Notes: generated by a model not told the origin, from the letters alone. A stretch of DNA of 64,000 nt from Lachnospiraceae bacterium UBA3804 (GCA_002368665.1 DFEK01000001.1:337643-401642); one strand, 5' to 3'. Shown: positions 8,943-17,607, numbered from the stretch's first letter. Program-made: numbers and translations.

Positions 8943-9521
8943 TTACAGGGAAAGGGAAGAAAGAAGGGCAAATGCGTTTGCCTCGTTCGTGGTAAGATCC
9001 TCTTCCGATTCCGACAAAGTTTTCAGGCGTTCCGTAAATTTCGCTTCCTGGTCGAAAACTTTAACGGTTATGTCTTTGATATCGTTTTTCTTGAAATATT
9101 CTTTCAAATGCGTTTCACAATCACCGGGTTTGCTCTTCGGATGATTCAAATATGCGATCAAAACGCCCTTTCCGACGGCAGCCACGGGCAGAGGGTAATT
9201 CTCGGAATACGAGGTTAGGAAATAATCATATCCGATCAATGCACCCTTTCCTTCCAGGGGAGCCACTTCATGATGCAGTTTCTCCGGGCAGGAATATTTC
9301 TCAGCGCGCATGAACATAATAAAAGAAACGATGGATTTAGCAACCGGAAGCATTCCGACAACCGCAACGACCGTGAAAAGGTTCTTCGGTCCGCCGAAAC
9401 GGAAATATCCGATTAAGAACAGCCCTGCGGGTAAAAGCATCAAAATAAGTGTCATCAGGCCCTGATAGACGGGCGCTTTCTTTAGATAGGGAAAAGTTCC
9501 TTTTTTCTTAGACCAAAACAT
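8943..9521 (-). CDS. Uncharacterised membrane protein with two transmembrane helices
   Basis: A 192-residue protein that I do not recognise. Two hydrophobic helices are visible at about 22-42 and 50-72, followed by a soluble domain of about 120 residues ending in a Ser/Leu-rich tail. There is no signal peptidase site and no catalytic motif that I can identify. Its start codon overlaps the stop codon of the RsuA-type gene by one base (TAATG arrangement), and the RluA gene follows nine bases later. It is therefore translated as part of a pseudouridine-synthase operon, perhaps by chance. Function unknown. Confidence 0.75.
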   Translation of the reverse strand: MFWSKKKGTFPYLKKAPVYQGLMTLILMLLPAGLFLIGYFRFGGPKNLFTVVAVVGMLPVAKSIVSFIMFMRAEKYSCPEKLHHEVAPLEGKGALIGYDYFLTSYSENYPLPVAAVGKGVLIAYLNHPKSKPGDCETHLKEYFKKNDIKDITVKVFDQEAKFTERLKTLSESEEDLTTNEANAFALLSSLSL

Positions 9522-10207
9522 TACTCAATTTCCTTACATTCTATTTCTTTTCCTGTTCCCACAGGAAGATTTAAGTCGTTTAAATAAAGATTTCCGAAGG
9601 AAATGCGTTTCAATTCCACAACTTTGTTGCAGGTCGCCTGCAGCATGCGCTTCACCTGATGAAACCGTCCTTCGCTTAAGGTTAATGCAATCCGATTTGT
9701 GGCATCCAAATATTCTGCTTTCGCAGGAAGCGTCATTTCGTCGTCTATCAGAATGCCTTCGGATAAGTGCTTTAAATCTTCTACGGAAACATCTTTCTCG
9801 CAAAGCACGTCATAAGTCTTCGGAACATGGTTTTTCGGTGATAAAAGTCTGTGACTTAAGTCTCCGTCATCCGTAAATAAAAGGATTCCTTCCGTGTCTT
9901 TGTCCAATCTTCCGACAGTCTCCAGTTTGTCGCGAAGGTCGGCGGGAAGAAGCTCGTAGACGGTTTTTCCTTCGCAAGCTCTCCTGGAACAAACATATCC
10001 CTTGGGCTTATTCAGTACATAATAGTGATATTTGGAATAGGCTACAACAGCATCTTTGTATGTGACGGAATCTTTTGTTTCATCCACGCTCATTCCGGGA
10101 TCTTTGGCGATTTGCGCATTTACCCGGATCAGGCCTTTTTTGATCAATGCTTTCACTTCGGATCTGGTTCCGAGGTTGCAGTCACAAAGATATTTATCCA
10201 AACGCAT
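9521..10207 (-). CDS. RsuA/RluB-family 16S/23S rRNA pseudouridine synthase
   Basis: A 228-residue enzyme with an N-terminal S4 domain (MRLDKYLCDC onward) and the RsuA catalytic domain. The active-site aspartate is D102 in GRLDKDTEGILLFT, and the conserved EGRFHQVKRML motif follows. It converts a specific uridine in ribosomal RNA to pseudouridine. RsuA acts on 16S rRNA and RluB on 23S rRNA; its short length fits RsuA but this is not decisive. It starts two bases after the amidase stop codon and overlaps the next gene by one base. Confidence 0.9.
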   Translation of the reverse strand: MRLDKYLCDCNLGTRSEVKALIKKGLIRVNAQIAKDPGMSVDETKDSVTYKDAVVAYSKYHYYVLNKPKGYVCSRRACEGKTVYELLPADLRDKLETVGRLDKDTEGILLFTDDGDLSHRLLSPKNHVPKTYDVLCEKDVSVEDLKHLSEGILIDDEMTLPAKAEYLDATNRIALTLSEGRFHQVKRMLQATCNKVVELKRISFGNLYLNDLNLPVGTGKEIECKEIE

Positions 10208-10208
10208 A

Positions 10209-11504
10209 TTATTTATCGGCTTTCTTCTTGGGTTTAACGGATCCGATCAAAAGAATTAAGCAAATGGCAAGTCCGGCTGCGGCTCCGAAAACGATAACAA
10301 TGGATTTGGTCGGCGAGAATCTGACTTCACTGTCGAAAACATCCAAAGATGTAGCTTCCTCTTTGGACTTATCCTCTTCTGCCTGATTCTTAATAAGTGC
10401 AGCCTGCTTGGCTTCTTCATTCTTTTTCGTTGTAAAATCAGGATCCAGTTTGATCTTACGGCCCAGTTCAATCTCGTTTGAGGTAACTCCGAGTCCGTGA
10501 GAATTATAAGCAATGACACGAAGAATCTGCTCATCGGAAGGCTTTATCGTAAGTTTAAAGCGGAACGAATAACCTCCGGTCGTCTTAGTGATTCCGGAAT
10601 ATGTTTTACCACGGTCTAAGGAATAACGATATCCGTTCACAATTTCCGTTGTATCCACGGTCTTTACGATAAACTCAGCATTGCAGGTCGTATCGGATGT
10701 CTGCTCAAAGGAAATTAGGGACAATTCGATATCTCCGGGATAAACAAGCTCTTCTTCGGTTAATTCCATGGGCTTTGAATACTTGATATCTTTATATTCG
10801 CTGTAATCTACACCAAGTGATTCGCTGGATAAATGATAAGCCTGTGCAATGGCAAGTGCATTTTGTTTCGCGAGCTCTTTTAAAGCTTCGTCGGAGTGGA
10901 TAATTGCTTTATTCTCCGGCCTGTCCATATACATTTCCTGAACGATGATCGCAGGCAAACTGATCTGCGCTGCACGTCTTAATTGTCCGTAATAATCTTC
11001 ACCTTCACTGTTTTTACAGGTGAAAATTCCTTCACTGTGATCGATATAGTGATCCGCATTTCTTGATAAGCATTCAGCCACGGGCATCACTTTGCTTTGC
11101 AATTTCGGGTCGGTCGGAACCCAGATTTCAAAGCCTGTCCTATTCGCATTCTCGGACTCGTTAAAGTGAATACTGATAAAAACTTCAGCCCCGTGTGCAC
11201 TTGCATAGCGGACACGCTGTGTGTAGGTCGGGTTGGAATCATCGGTACGGGTCAGAATGACTGTTACATTCTCGAATTTCTCAAGATATTCCTTGATGTA
11301 ATTGGAAACGGTCAGGGTAATGTCTTTTTCCATGGTACCGAAGTATTCGGCTCCCGTACTGTCTCCGCCGTGCGCGGGATCGATTGCAATAATGACCTGT
11401 TTGGGAATCGGAGCTGCATTTGTCCGCACGGAAAACAGATTTGCGAAGATTACGCAAATCAGTATTGCCAATATGGGTTTTGCGATGAAACGGATCCTTT
11501 TCAT
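10209..11504 (-). CDS. N-acetylmuramoyl-L-alanine amidase, membrane-anchored (Amidase_3)
   Basis: A 431-residue zinc amidase that cleaves the bond between N-acetylmuramic acid and L-alanine in peptidoglycan. An N-terminal signal or anchor helix covers residues 8-30. The Amidase_3 domain follows, with zinc ligands H45 (DPAHGG), E59 and H113 (ISIHFNES), and the catalytic glutamate in IVQEMYM. Residues about 250-370 form a domain of unknown type, and a second hydrophobic helix (about 396-420) before a lysine-rich end suggests a C-terminal membrane anchor. The ATG has AGGAG eight bases upstream, immediately after a terminator-like hairpin. Confidence 0.9.
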   Translation of the reverse strand: MKRIRFIAKPILAILICVIFANLFSVRTNAAPIPKQVIIAIDPAHGGDSTGAEYFGTMEKDITLTVSNYIKEYLEKFENVTVILTRTDDSNPTYTQRVRYASAHGAEVFISIHFNESENANRTGFEIWVPTDPKLQSKVMPVAECLSRNADHYIDHSEGIFTCKNSEGEDYYGQLRRAAQISLPAIIVQEMYMDRPENKAIIHSDEALKELAKQNALAIAQAYHLSSESLGVDYSEYKDIKYSKPMELTEEELVYPGDIELSLISFEQTSDTTCNAEFIVKTVDTTEIVNGYRYSLDRGKTYSGITKTTGGYSFRFKLTIKPSDEQILRVIAYNSHGLGVTSNEIELGRKIKLDPDFTTKKNEEAKQAALIKNQAEEDKSKEEATSLDVFDSEVRFSPTKSIVIVFGAAAGLAICLILLIGSVKPKKKADK

Positions 11505-11522
11505 GCCAAAAACTCCTGATTA

Positions 11523-11552
11523 AGAAAAACTGGTTTCTTTCGAAACCAGTTT
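11523..11552 (-). terminator. Rho-independent terminator after the coiled-coil protein gene
   Basis: An 11-bp perfect stem (AAACTGGTTTC / GAAACCAGTTT, 11527-11537 and 11542-11552) with a 4-base loop is followed on the minus strand by a T run. It lies 26 bases after the upstream stop and 19 bases before the amidase start codon, so it may also limit read-through into the amidase. Confidence 0.8.
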
Positions 11553-11577
11553 CATCAACTTAAATCGTACGGAACAA

Positions 11578-12180
11578 TTAAACCATATCAAGGTTAATTT
11601 CGCCTGTTCCCATGGAAGGCATCAATGTGGTTTCTTCAACACGGTCAGGATAAAGCTCTGCGCGGTTGGACTTTAATACATTGTAATACTCTTCCATTGC
11701 TCTTTGTGTTTCGTTGTATTTCTTCTCGTTGGTGTTCATTGCCTGAGCAAGAACCTTCTCAACATTAGCCATCATCTCATCGGTATAAGCGATTGCGCTT
11801 TCCTTGATCTGATTCGCTTCCATCGTAGCATTGTCAAGAATTTCCTGAGCCTGCTCGGTTGCAAGACGGATTACTTCATCGGACTGTGCATATGCTGCCT
11901 GAACGATTTCGTGCTCGCTTACCATCTGATTGGTCTTATTGGATGCATCATCGATCAAAGCCTGTGCTTTCTTCTTCGCATCGTTGATAATGGCTTCCTT
12001 GTTGGAAACGATTTTACGAAGAGCTTTGATTTCTTCAGGTGCATTTGCCTTCAACTCTTCGATCAGTTCCATAAACTCTTCTTTATCGATGGTGATCTTG
12101 TTGGGATTAAACATGTTTCCCTTACAACCTTCGATATAGTCCTCGATGTCTCTGATGGTATCTTCAATTTTGCTTTGCAT
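11578..12180 (-). CDS. Coiled-coil protein resembling V-ATPase subunit H / DivIVA-like proteins
   Basis: A 200-residue hydrophilic protein. Residues about 35-175 are heptad-rich (NDAKKKAQALIDDASNKT, LATEQAQEILDNATMEANQI), typical of a long coiled coil of the kind found in V-ATPase subunit H, ATP synthase b and DivIVA-like proteins. There is no ATP-binding motif, so the common label ATPase for such genes is unsupported. The start is the ATG at 12180 with AAGGAG eight bases upstream; a longer frame begins at TTG and is not needed. It lies 45 bases after coaD. A structural or cell-division-linked role is a guess. Confidence 0.75.
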   Translation of the reverse strand: MQSKIEDTIRDIEDYIEGCKGNMFNPNKITIDKEEFMELIEELKANAPEEIKALRKIVSNKEAIINDAKKKAQALIDDASNKTNQMVSEHEIVQAAYAQSDEVIRLATEQAQEILDNATMEANQIKESAIAYTDEMMANVEKVLAQAMNTNEKKYNETQRAMEEYYNVLKSNRAELYPDRVEETTLMPSMGTGEINLDMV

Positions 12181-12225
12181 TTTCGATTCTCCTTTTACCA
12201 AAAATCTTTATGTTTCACAAAAATA

Positions 12226-12714
12226 TCAATTATCATATCCATACTTGGAATACAGTTTCTTCGCTACGCTTCTCGGAACCAGTTCCGAAATGTCTCCGTG
12301 GAAGGAAGCAATTTCGCGTACTGTAGTGGAAGACAGGAACGAATACTGAATGTCTGTAGTGAGGAATACGGTCTCCAAATCCCCTCTGGATATTGCGGAA
12401 TTGGTCTGTGCAAAATGGAGTTCGTAATCGAAATCCGTCATTGCTCGAAGTCCTCTTATCGCAATCCGGCAATTCTTCTCTCTCGCGTAATCTACGAGCA
12501 AACCAGAGAAGGAATCCACCTCTACATTGGGCAGATTCGCAATAACCTCACGTAACATTGTAACACGTTCTTCCACAGTAAACAAGGGAGATTTTGCAGG
12601 GTTATTAAGGACCGCCACAATGATATGGTCGAACATCTTGCTTGCACGGGTAATGATATCAATATGTCCATAAGTCACCGGATCAAAACTGCCCGGATAA
12701 ATAGCAAGTTTCAT
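12226..12714 (-). CDS. coaD: Pantetheine-phosphate adenylyltransferase
   Basis: A 162-residue CoaD of normal length. The nucleotidyltransferase signature is TYGHIDI (HxGH-type, residues 14-20), and the second motif SFLSSTTVRE near residue 126 is intact. The enzyme transfers AMP from ATP to 4'-phosphopantetheine, the penultimate step of coenzyme A synthesis. In most Firmicutes coaD directly follows rsmD; here the two are separated by about 2 kb carrying a surface-protein gene and a peptide gene. Confidence 0.96.
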   Translation of the reverse strand: MKLAIYPGSFDPVTYGHIDIITRASKMFDHIIVAVLNNPAKSPLFTVEERVTMLREVIANLPNVEVDSFSGLLVDYAREKNCRIAIRGLRAMTDFDYELHFAQTNSAISRGDLETVFLTTDIQYSFLSSTTVREIASFHGDISELVPRSVAKKLYSKYGYDN

Positions 12715-12763
12715 GTGTAAAACTCCAAATCATTTCCTAACTGAATATAGCAAATCGCTTATC

Positions 12764-12886
12764 TTATGGTGTTCCTTCACCGGGGTTTGGGGCGGGCCAT
12801 TGAGTTTGAGTAGGGCTTGATGTAATGATGTCTTCGTTACTGAATTCTATAATCTCTATTTCCAATTCGCTATAAGGTTGTTTCAT
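12764..12886 (-). CDS. Small 40-residue peptide of unknown function
   Basis: A short gene that starts ATG at 12886, with AAGGAG five bases upstream, and ends TAA at 12764. The peptide begins MKQPYSELEIEIIEFSNEDI and ends with a Pro/Gly-rich tail (WPAPNPGEGTP). The acidic, hydrophobic core followed by ITSS and a Pro/Gly-rich tail resembles a type of short hypothetical protein that I recall from gut Lachnospiraceae and Ruminococcaceae genomes; that recollection cannot be checked here. It lies 26 bases after the stop of the surface-protein gene, so the two are probably one transcript. No cysteine, no signal peptide and no membrane segment are present. Confidence 0.6.
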   Translation of the reverse strand: MKQPYSELEIEIIEFSNEDIITSSPTQTQWPAPNPGEGTP

Positions 12887-12912
12887 CGTTTCTCCTTTCA
12901 TTTAACGGGTGG

Positions 12913-14583
12913 TTAATTCTGGTATTCTTTTGCCCGTACATGAAAATCATATAAAGAAATGGCAAGGTTCTTCATATCCGGATTAGAAGATGCTTTATAT
13001 ACACGATATAAATACAGAACCGGTGTAACATCCTGACCAAATTCGTCTTCTCCGAATACTGCAGAATCCAAATTCTTTACATTAATATTCTTGGTCATGG
13101 TAACAATATAATTAGGGCCACCGGATTCCAGGCTACAATTGTCTGCGTTTGGTTTGTGCTTTGATTTAATAAGATTTGCCAAAGCTGGGTCAGCAAGGTA
13201 TGTTGCTGACTCACCGTTAGGCACCTTAAACGCCATCATAAAAGTAAGATCTTCATCAAAGGAAAGATTCATTGCAGAATAAGCAACTGCCTTGTCATCT
13301 TTATATCCTGCATCAGAAAGTGCCTTGTTCATGGCTGCAGGATCAAAAGAACTATCGTAATTATCACTAAATTGATTAATGTTATCAGTGAAATTCGTGA
13401 AATCGACAATTCCTTTATTGGCAAGTTTGTCTGTATTGTGCTTGAAATATTTCTGCGCCGCAGCGCCATAACGAAGAATCGAACCTGCCATATTTCTGAT
13501 TTTGGTATCCGATTCCGAACTGGAATCATATATATCAATAAGTCTTCTTAAATAATATGCAACAGAAATGCTATTATTAAATACTTCAACATCGTCTTTT
13601 TTAATTACTAATGGCTTTTCATCGTTTATTTCTTTGGCAACTGCAGTCAGCTCAAAACTTCCACTACGAGGAGCAACATGATTTCCACCAAGAGTAATTA
13701 CAGCATAGTTTTCGATGTCTCCGTATGATACTTTGTACGTATGTTCAACAATATCTTCGCCTTGATCAATTGAAACTGACAGAACAAATTTGCTTCCTTC
13801 GGTATCGAAACCCGCTTTGATTTTAGGAACGCCATAATTTGTTAGATAACCGTGAGTTTTATCGGAATCTATTTTAGCATAAACAGCCATAGGTGAATCG
13901 CTGCTTGGATGAACATATTTTGTTCCATTTCCGCCTACCAGCTTAAAATCTCCATAGAACATATTAGATCCATGTACTGATGAATCGATTTGCCAATTAG
14001 AAGCCACAACGATTCTTTCCAAATTGGTGCATTCTTTAAACATATCTGCCATATTATCGTCTGAATTTGCAGTGTCTGTAATATGATTAACGCTTAGAGA
14101 AGTAATATCAAGTTCGGTTAAAGCCGAACAATTACTAAACATTCCTGCCATATTGGTAACTGTGGAAGTGTTCATAGATTCAATCGTGATATCCTCAAGT
14201 TTTTTAAGATTATTGAACATCCAACTCATATTGGTTGTTCCTGATGTAATAGGGCTTGAAATATAGATTGTTTTCACGTTATTAAAACCTGCGAAAAGAC
14301 TTGTTGCATCAGAAGGGAATGTAGCACCGTTAATTAAAAGATGTTCTACATTTTCTTTATTATATTCGCTTCCTAAAACAATACCATTTTTATGTTCATC
14401 ATCGTTTACAATATTTCCGGTTATTGTCATAGAATTATCATTCGGGTCAAAGGAAACCCCTGTTGTAACTCCATCTGCTTTGGATATTGTTTTAGATGCA
14501 ATTATCATAGTCAAAGAAAGTGCTGCTCCAAGCACTGACATACTGACATATTTCACTGCAGACATCAATTTAGATTTTCTCAT
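12913..14583 (-). CDS. DUF285/BspA-like leucine-rich-repeat surface protein
   Basis: A 556-residue secreted protein. Residues 1-37 are a signal peptide (basic start, then a hydrophobic core ending near ASKTISKADG). Residues about 85-215 hold DUF285-type repeats (MSWMFNNLKKLEDITIES, then TNMAGMFSNCSALTELDITS), the Mycoplasma/BspA leucine-rich class. The C-terminal half contains a RYGAAAQKYFKHNTDKLANK segment of a type seen in clostridial surface proteins. No LPXTG motif, SLH domain or terminal membrane helix is seen, so anchoring is unexplained. Base composition appears more AT-rich than its neighbours. It interrupts coaD-rsmD, which suggests acquisition. Adhesion is a guess. Confidence 0.85.
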   Translation of the reverse strand: MRKSKLMSAVKYVSMSVLGAALSLTMIIASKTISKADGVTTGVSFDPNDNSMTITGNIVNDDEHKNGIVLGSEYNKENVEHLLINGATFPSDATSLFAGFNNVKTIYISSPITSGTTNMSWMFNNLKKLEDITIESMNTSTVTNMAGMFSNCSALTELDITSLSVNHITDTANSDDNMADMFKECTNLERIVVASNWQIDSSVHGSNMFYGDFKLVGGNGTKYVHPSSDSPMAVYAKIDSDKTHGYLTNYGVPKIKAGFDTEGSKFVLSVSIDQGEDIVEHTYKVSYGDIENYAVITLGGNHVAPRSGSFELTAVAKEINDEKPLVIKKDDVEVFNNSISVAYYLRRLIDIYDSSSESDTKIRNMAGSILRYGAAAQKYFKHNTDKLANKGIVDFTNFTDNINQFSDNYDSSFDPAAMNKALSDAGYKDDKAVAYSAMNLSFDEDLTFMMAFKVPNGESATYLADPALANLIKSKHKPNADNCSLESGGPNYIVTMTKNINVKNLDSAVFGEDEFGQDVTPVLYLYRVYKASSNPDMKNLAISLYDFHVRAKEYQN

Positions 14584-14694
14584 CTGATTACTCCTTTTCT
14601 AAGACTATTAAGGTTTTCAGAATAATGATAAAAGTCTCGCTTCGCGATCCTCCAAACACTCGCAATCCGCTGTCGCTACTTGCTCGTGTTTGTT

Positions 14695-14754
14695 GGATTT
14701 CAAGATACGGCTTCGATTCTGTGCAAGCACAATCGAACCCGTGCCTTGAAATCC
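14695..14754. repeat. 60-bp imperfect inverted repeat (long hairpin)
   Basis: Outer arms GGATTTCAAG (14695-14704) and CTTGAAATCC (14745-14754) are perfectly complementary. The pairing continues inward through CGG/CCG and TTCGATT/AATCGAA to a loop of about ten bases, giving a stem of roughly 24 bp with few mismatches. There is no T run on either side, so a simple terminator is unlikely. A second weaker pair (CAAACAC / GTGTTTG) lies just to its left. It fills most of the gap between rsmD and the surface-protein gene. Confidence 0.7.
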
Positions 14755-14775
14755 TCATCATCATATTATAACATT

Positions 14776-15324
14776 TTATTTATTATTAATAAATACGTGT
14801 TTGCAAGATTTATACGATTTTTCCTTGAAAATCTCAAGTCCGAGGGCTTCAAGAAATCCAAAATCAGCATTTTCTTCGGCTTCGACGACGATGATTCCGT
14901 CATCTTTCAGAAGATTATTCTTAAGGATCAAAGGGATAATCTCCTTCTCCGCATGCATGGCAAAAGGCGGATCCATAAAGATAATATCGGCCTTTTCGTT
15001 GATTTTTGTCATCAATGCGGTTATGACATCGGAAGGAATAACGACGGCTTTCTCTTCTAATCGTGTCTTCTTCAGATTCTCACGGATGCAGCCAAGCGCT
15101 TCTTTGTCGTTCTCGACAAAATAAGCTTTTCTTGCGCCTCTGCTCAATGCTTCGATACCAATTCCGCCGCTTCCGCTGAATAAATCCACGAAAACGCAGT
15201 CATAGAGCCTGTCCGATAAACAATTAAACAGGGTTTCTTTGTGTTTGTCAATGGTAGGTCTTGTTTTATCGCCCTTCGGAGTCTTTAAGGGAATGCTCCG
15301 GGCCGTTCCTGCAATCACTCTCAT
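14776..15324 (-). CDS. rsmD: 16S rRNA (guanine(966)-N2)-methyltransferase
   Basis: A 182-residue methyltransferase starting MRVIAGTARSIPLKTPKG, the usual RsmD opening. The SAM-binding motif DLFSGSGGIG (47-56) and the catalytic DPPF (118-121) are both present. It methylates the N2 of G966 in 16S rRNA during 30S assembly. It is followed by the surface-protein insertion rather than by its usual partner coaD. It starts 11 bases after the topoisomerase A stop codon. Confidence 0.94.
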   Translation of the reverse strand: MRVIAGTARSIPLKTPKGDKTRPTIDKHKETLFNCLSDRLYDCVFVDLFSGSGGIGIEALSRGARKAYFVENDKEALGCIRENLKKTRLEEKAVVIPSDVITALMTKINEKADIIFMDPPFAMHAEKEIIPLILKNNLLKDDGIIVVEAEENADFGFLEALGLEIFKEKSYKSCKHVFINNK

Positions 15325-15335
15325 CTTCTGCCCTG

Positions 15336-17576
15336 TTATCCGAGTCTTAATTTGGTTCCCTTACCGTCACGCTTGGAAAGTTTGATCTTGGAATACTCTA
15401 TCTGCTTATCCCTGAACGTAAAGTTCGGCTCGGAATCAATGTTTTCATAATATACGGCTTCCACATCCGCGTTGTCGGAAAGTTTCATGCCGCGTACACC
15501 TGCGGCTGTCTTTTTTAATTCGGGCAGTTCTTCCAGAGGGAAACGGATGAAAAATCCGTCCGTGGAAACCAGAACGATATTCTTGGTATCTTTGACGATA
15601 CCGACATTTACAATCGTATCGCCGTCATTTAATTTGGTGGACGCGATCATACGGCGGCTGACATCGAATTCGCCACCGGATACGATTTTACAAAGTGCTT
15701 TCTTGGTAACGAATACCAAGCGGTACAGATTCAGTTCGGACTGCGAAGCAATCATCAGAATCTGCTCGTTCTTTGAAGTATAGGACGAGATATTGTCGAC
15801 CGGAATGCCCTTGTCTTTGGCTTTACCCATCGGGATATCGGATACTTTGACGGTATGCAGCTGTCCGATATCGGTAAACATACAGATTTTGCCTGTGTTT
15901 TTACAAAGAACAATAAATTTGTTCTCTTCTTTGACCGTATCGATATTTCTCTGATACGTATTCTCGTCGATACATTTGATGTATCCGAAACGATCCATCA
16001 GAACATATACATCGGCTTCTTCGATCTTCTTTTCTTCGTATACGGCTTCTTCACCGTTCTCGATTACGGTGCGGCGCTTGCGCCCGAATTCTTTCTTAAA
16101 CTGCTCTAAATCGTTTAAAATTACCTGAGTCATGGAATCATGGCGTTCGAGAATATCTTCATAGCGGAAAATATTCGCCATGGTCTCATCATGCTCTTTG
16201 ATCAAAGCATCCAGCTCCAGACCGATCAATTTATACAGACGCATTTCAAGAATGGCATTTGCCTGACGCTCGGTGAAACGAAGCATTGCGGCCATAATCT
16301 CGGATTCTTTGGATTTAAAACGAATACCGGTCGTATCACCTTCCACCAGACAGCGTTTGGCCATCGGACGATCCTTGGAACCACGCAGAATCTCGATAAT
16401 CAGATCGATTACGTTACATGCGCGGATCAAACCTTCCTGAATTTCTTTACGCTCATTCTCTTTCTGCAGAAGGTTCGTATATTTTCTTCTGTTTAATTCA
16501 TAGTAAAATGCGGAACAATGCTTCAGTATGTCACGAAGTCCCATGGTTTCGGGTCTTCCGTCGGCAATCGAAAGCATGTTAACGCCGAAGGTATCCTCGA
16601 GGCGTGTTTTCTTGTAAAGCATGTTGATGAAGTTCTGCGGATCAGCATCCTTCTTCAGTTCAATGACAATACGGATGCCTTCCTTCGAGGACTGGTTTGA
16701 AATATCGACGATATCCGTGCATTTCTTGCTTTCGAACAAATCTGCAACATCGGAAAGAAACTTTGAAATGTTGGCACCGATCATCGGATAAGGGATTTCG
16801 GAAATAACGACATTCTGATGTCCGTTCTTACCTTTCTCCACATCCACTTTGCCGCGGATCTTGATCTTTCCGACACCGGTTTCGTAAATATCCAGAAGCT
16901 CGTCCTTATTGATTACGATACCTCCGGTCGGAAAATCCGGTCCTTTGATATATCGCATCAGCTGCTTGGTCGTAATCTCGGGATTTTCGATATACGCTTT
17001 GCAGGCATCGATGACTTCCGTGATATTGTGAGGCGGAATGGACGTAACCATACCGACTGCAATACCTTCGGATCCGTTGATTAAGATATTCGGAATTCTG
17101 CAGGGTAAAACGGACGGTTCCTTCTCTGTCTCATCAAAGTTCGGAACAAAATCGATCACGTCCTTGTCAAGGTCTGCCAAAATGGCATCCTGCGTAACCT
17201 TCTGCAGTCTCGCCTCAGTATAACGCATGGCAGCGGCCGTATCGCCTTCGATGTTTCCGAAGTTTCCGTGACCGTCAACCAAAGCCATACCCTTCTTGAA
17301 ATCCTGCGCCATGACAACAAGTGCATCATAGATCGAAGAATCACCGTGGGGATGGTATTTACCCATGGTATCACCGACAATTCTGGCACTCTTACGATAA
17401 GGCTTATTGTAGGAAATTCCCAGTTCATGCATATCGTAGAGGGTTCTTCTCTGTACGGGTTTCAAACCGTCTCTGACATCCGGAAGCGCACGTGCGATGA
17501 TAACGCTCATGGCATAATCGATGTAGGATTTCTGCATGACTTCGGAATATTCGGTTTTGATAATATTTTCAGGCAT
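15336..17576 (-). CDS. parC: Type IIA DNA topoisomerase subunit A (ParC/GyrA-like)
   Basis: A 746-residue subunit A. The breakage-reunion domain is complete, with the catalytic tyrosine Y119 in AAMRYTEARL, and the quinolone-resistance region is HPHGDSSIYD (S80 and D84, the usual sensitive residues). The C-terminal half forms the beta-pinwheel but lacks a clear GyrA box. That favours a ParC-like decatenase over a gyrase, although AAGVRGMKL near the end resembles GyrA, so the symbol is provisional. It acts with the ParE-like subunit encoded upstream. The ATG has GGAG seven bases upstream. A 174-base structured gap separates it from that gene. Confidence 0.9.
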   Translation of the reverse strand: MPENIIKTEYSEVMQKSYIDYAMSVIIARALPDVRDGLKPVQRRTLYDMHELGISYNKPYRKSARIVGDTMGKYHPHGDSSIYDALVVMAQDFKKGMALVDGHGNFGNIEGDTAAAMRYTEARLQKVTQDAILADLDKDVIDFVPNFDETEKEPSVLPCRIPNILINGSEGIAVGMVTSIPPHNITEVIDACKAYIENPEITTKQLMRYIKGPDFPTGGIVINKDELLDIYETGVGKIKIRGKVDVEKGKNGHQNVVISEIPYPMIGANISKFLSDVADLFESKKCTDIVDISNQSSKEGIRIVIELKKDADPQNFINMLYKKTRLEDTFGVNMLSIADGRPETMGLRDILKHCSAFYYELNRRKYTNLLQKENERKEIQEGLIRACNVIDLIIEILRGSKDRPMAKRCLVEGDTTGIRFKSKESEIMAAMLRFTERQANAILEMRLYKLIGLELDALIKEHDETMANIFRYEDILERHDSMTQVILNDLEQFKKEFGRKRRTVIENGEEAVYEEKKIEEADVYVLMDRFGYIKCIDENTYQRNIDTVKEENKFIVLCKNTGKICMFTDIGQLHTVKVSDIPMGKAKDKGIPVDNISSYTSKNEQILMIASQSELNLYRLVFVTKKALCKIVSGGEFDVSRRMIASTKLNDGDTIVNVGIVKDTKNIVLVSTDGFFIRFPLEELPELKKTAAGVRGMKLSDNADVEAVYYENIDSEPNFTFRDKQIEYSKIKLSKRDGKGTKLRLG

Positions 17577-17607
17577 ATGATTCTCCGTATATTTGAATAG
17601 AGCCGAG

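Noticed and set aside
11704..12555. A 283-codon open frame on the plus strand opposite coaD and the coiled-coil protein
   Set aside because: It is antisense to two well-supported genes, has no ribosome-binding site, and its cysteine/phenylalanine-rich translation is typical of a shadow frame.
14584..14775. The long hairpin as a terminator of rsmD
   Set aside because: There is no T run after either arm and the stem is much longer than normal terminators, so it is listed as a repeat instead.
16140..16496. Open frames of about 100 codons on the plus strand opposite the topoisomerase A gene
   Set aside because: The gene beneath has complete catalytic motifs; the antisense frames show no family features or start signals.
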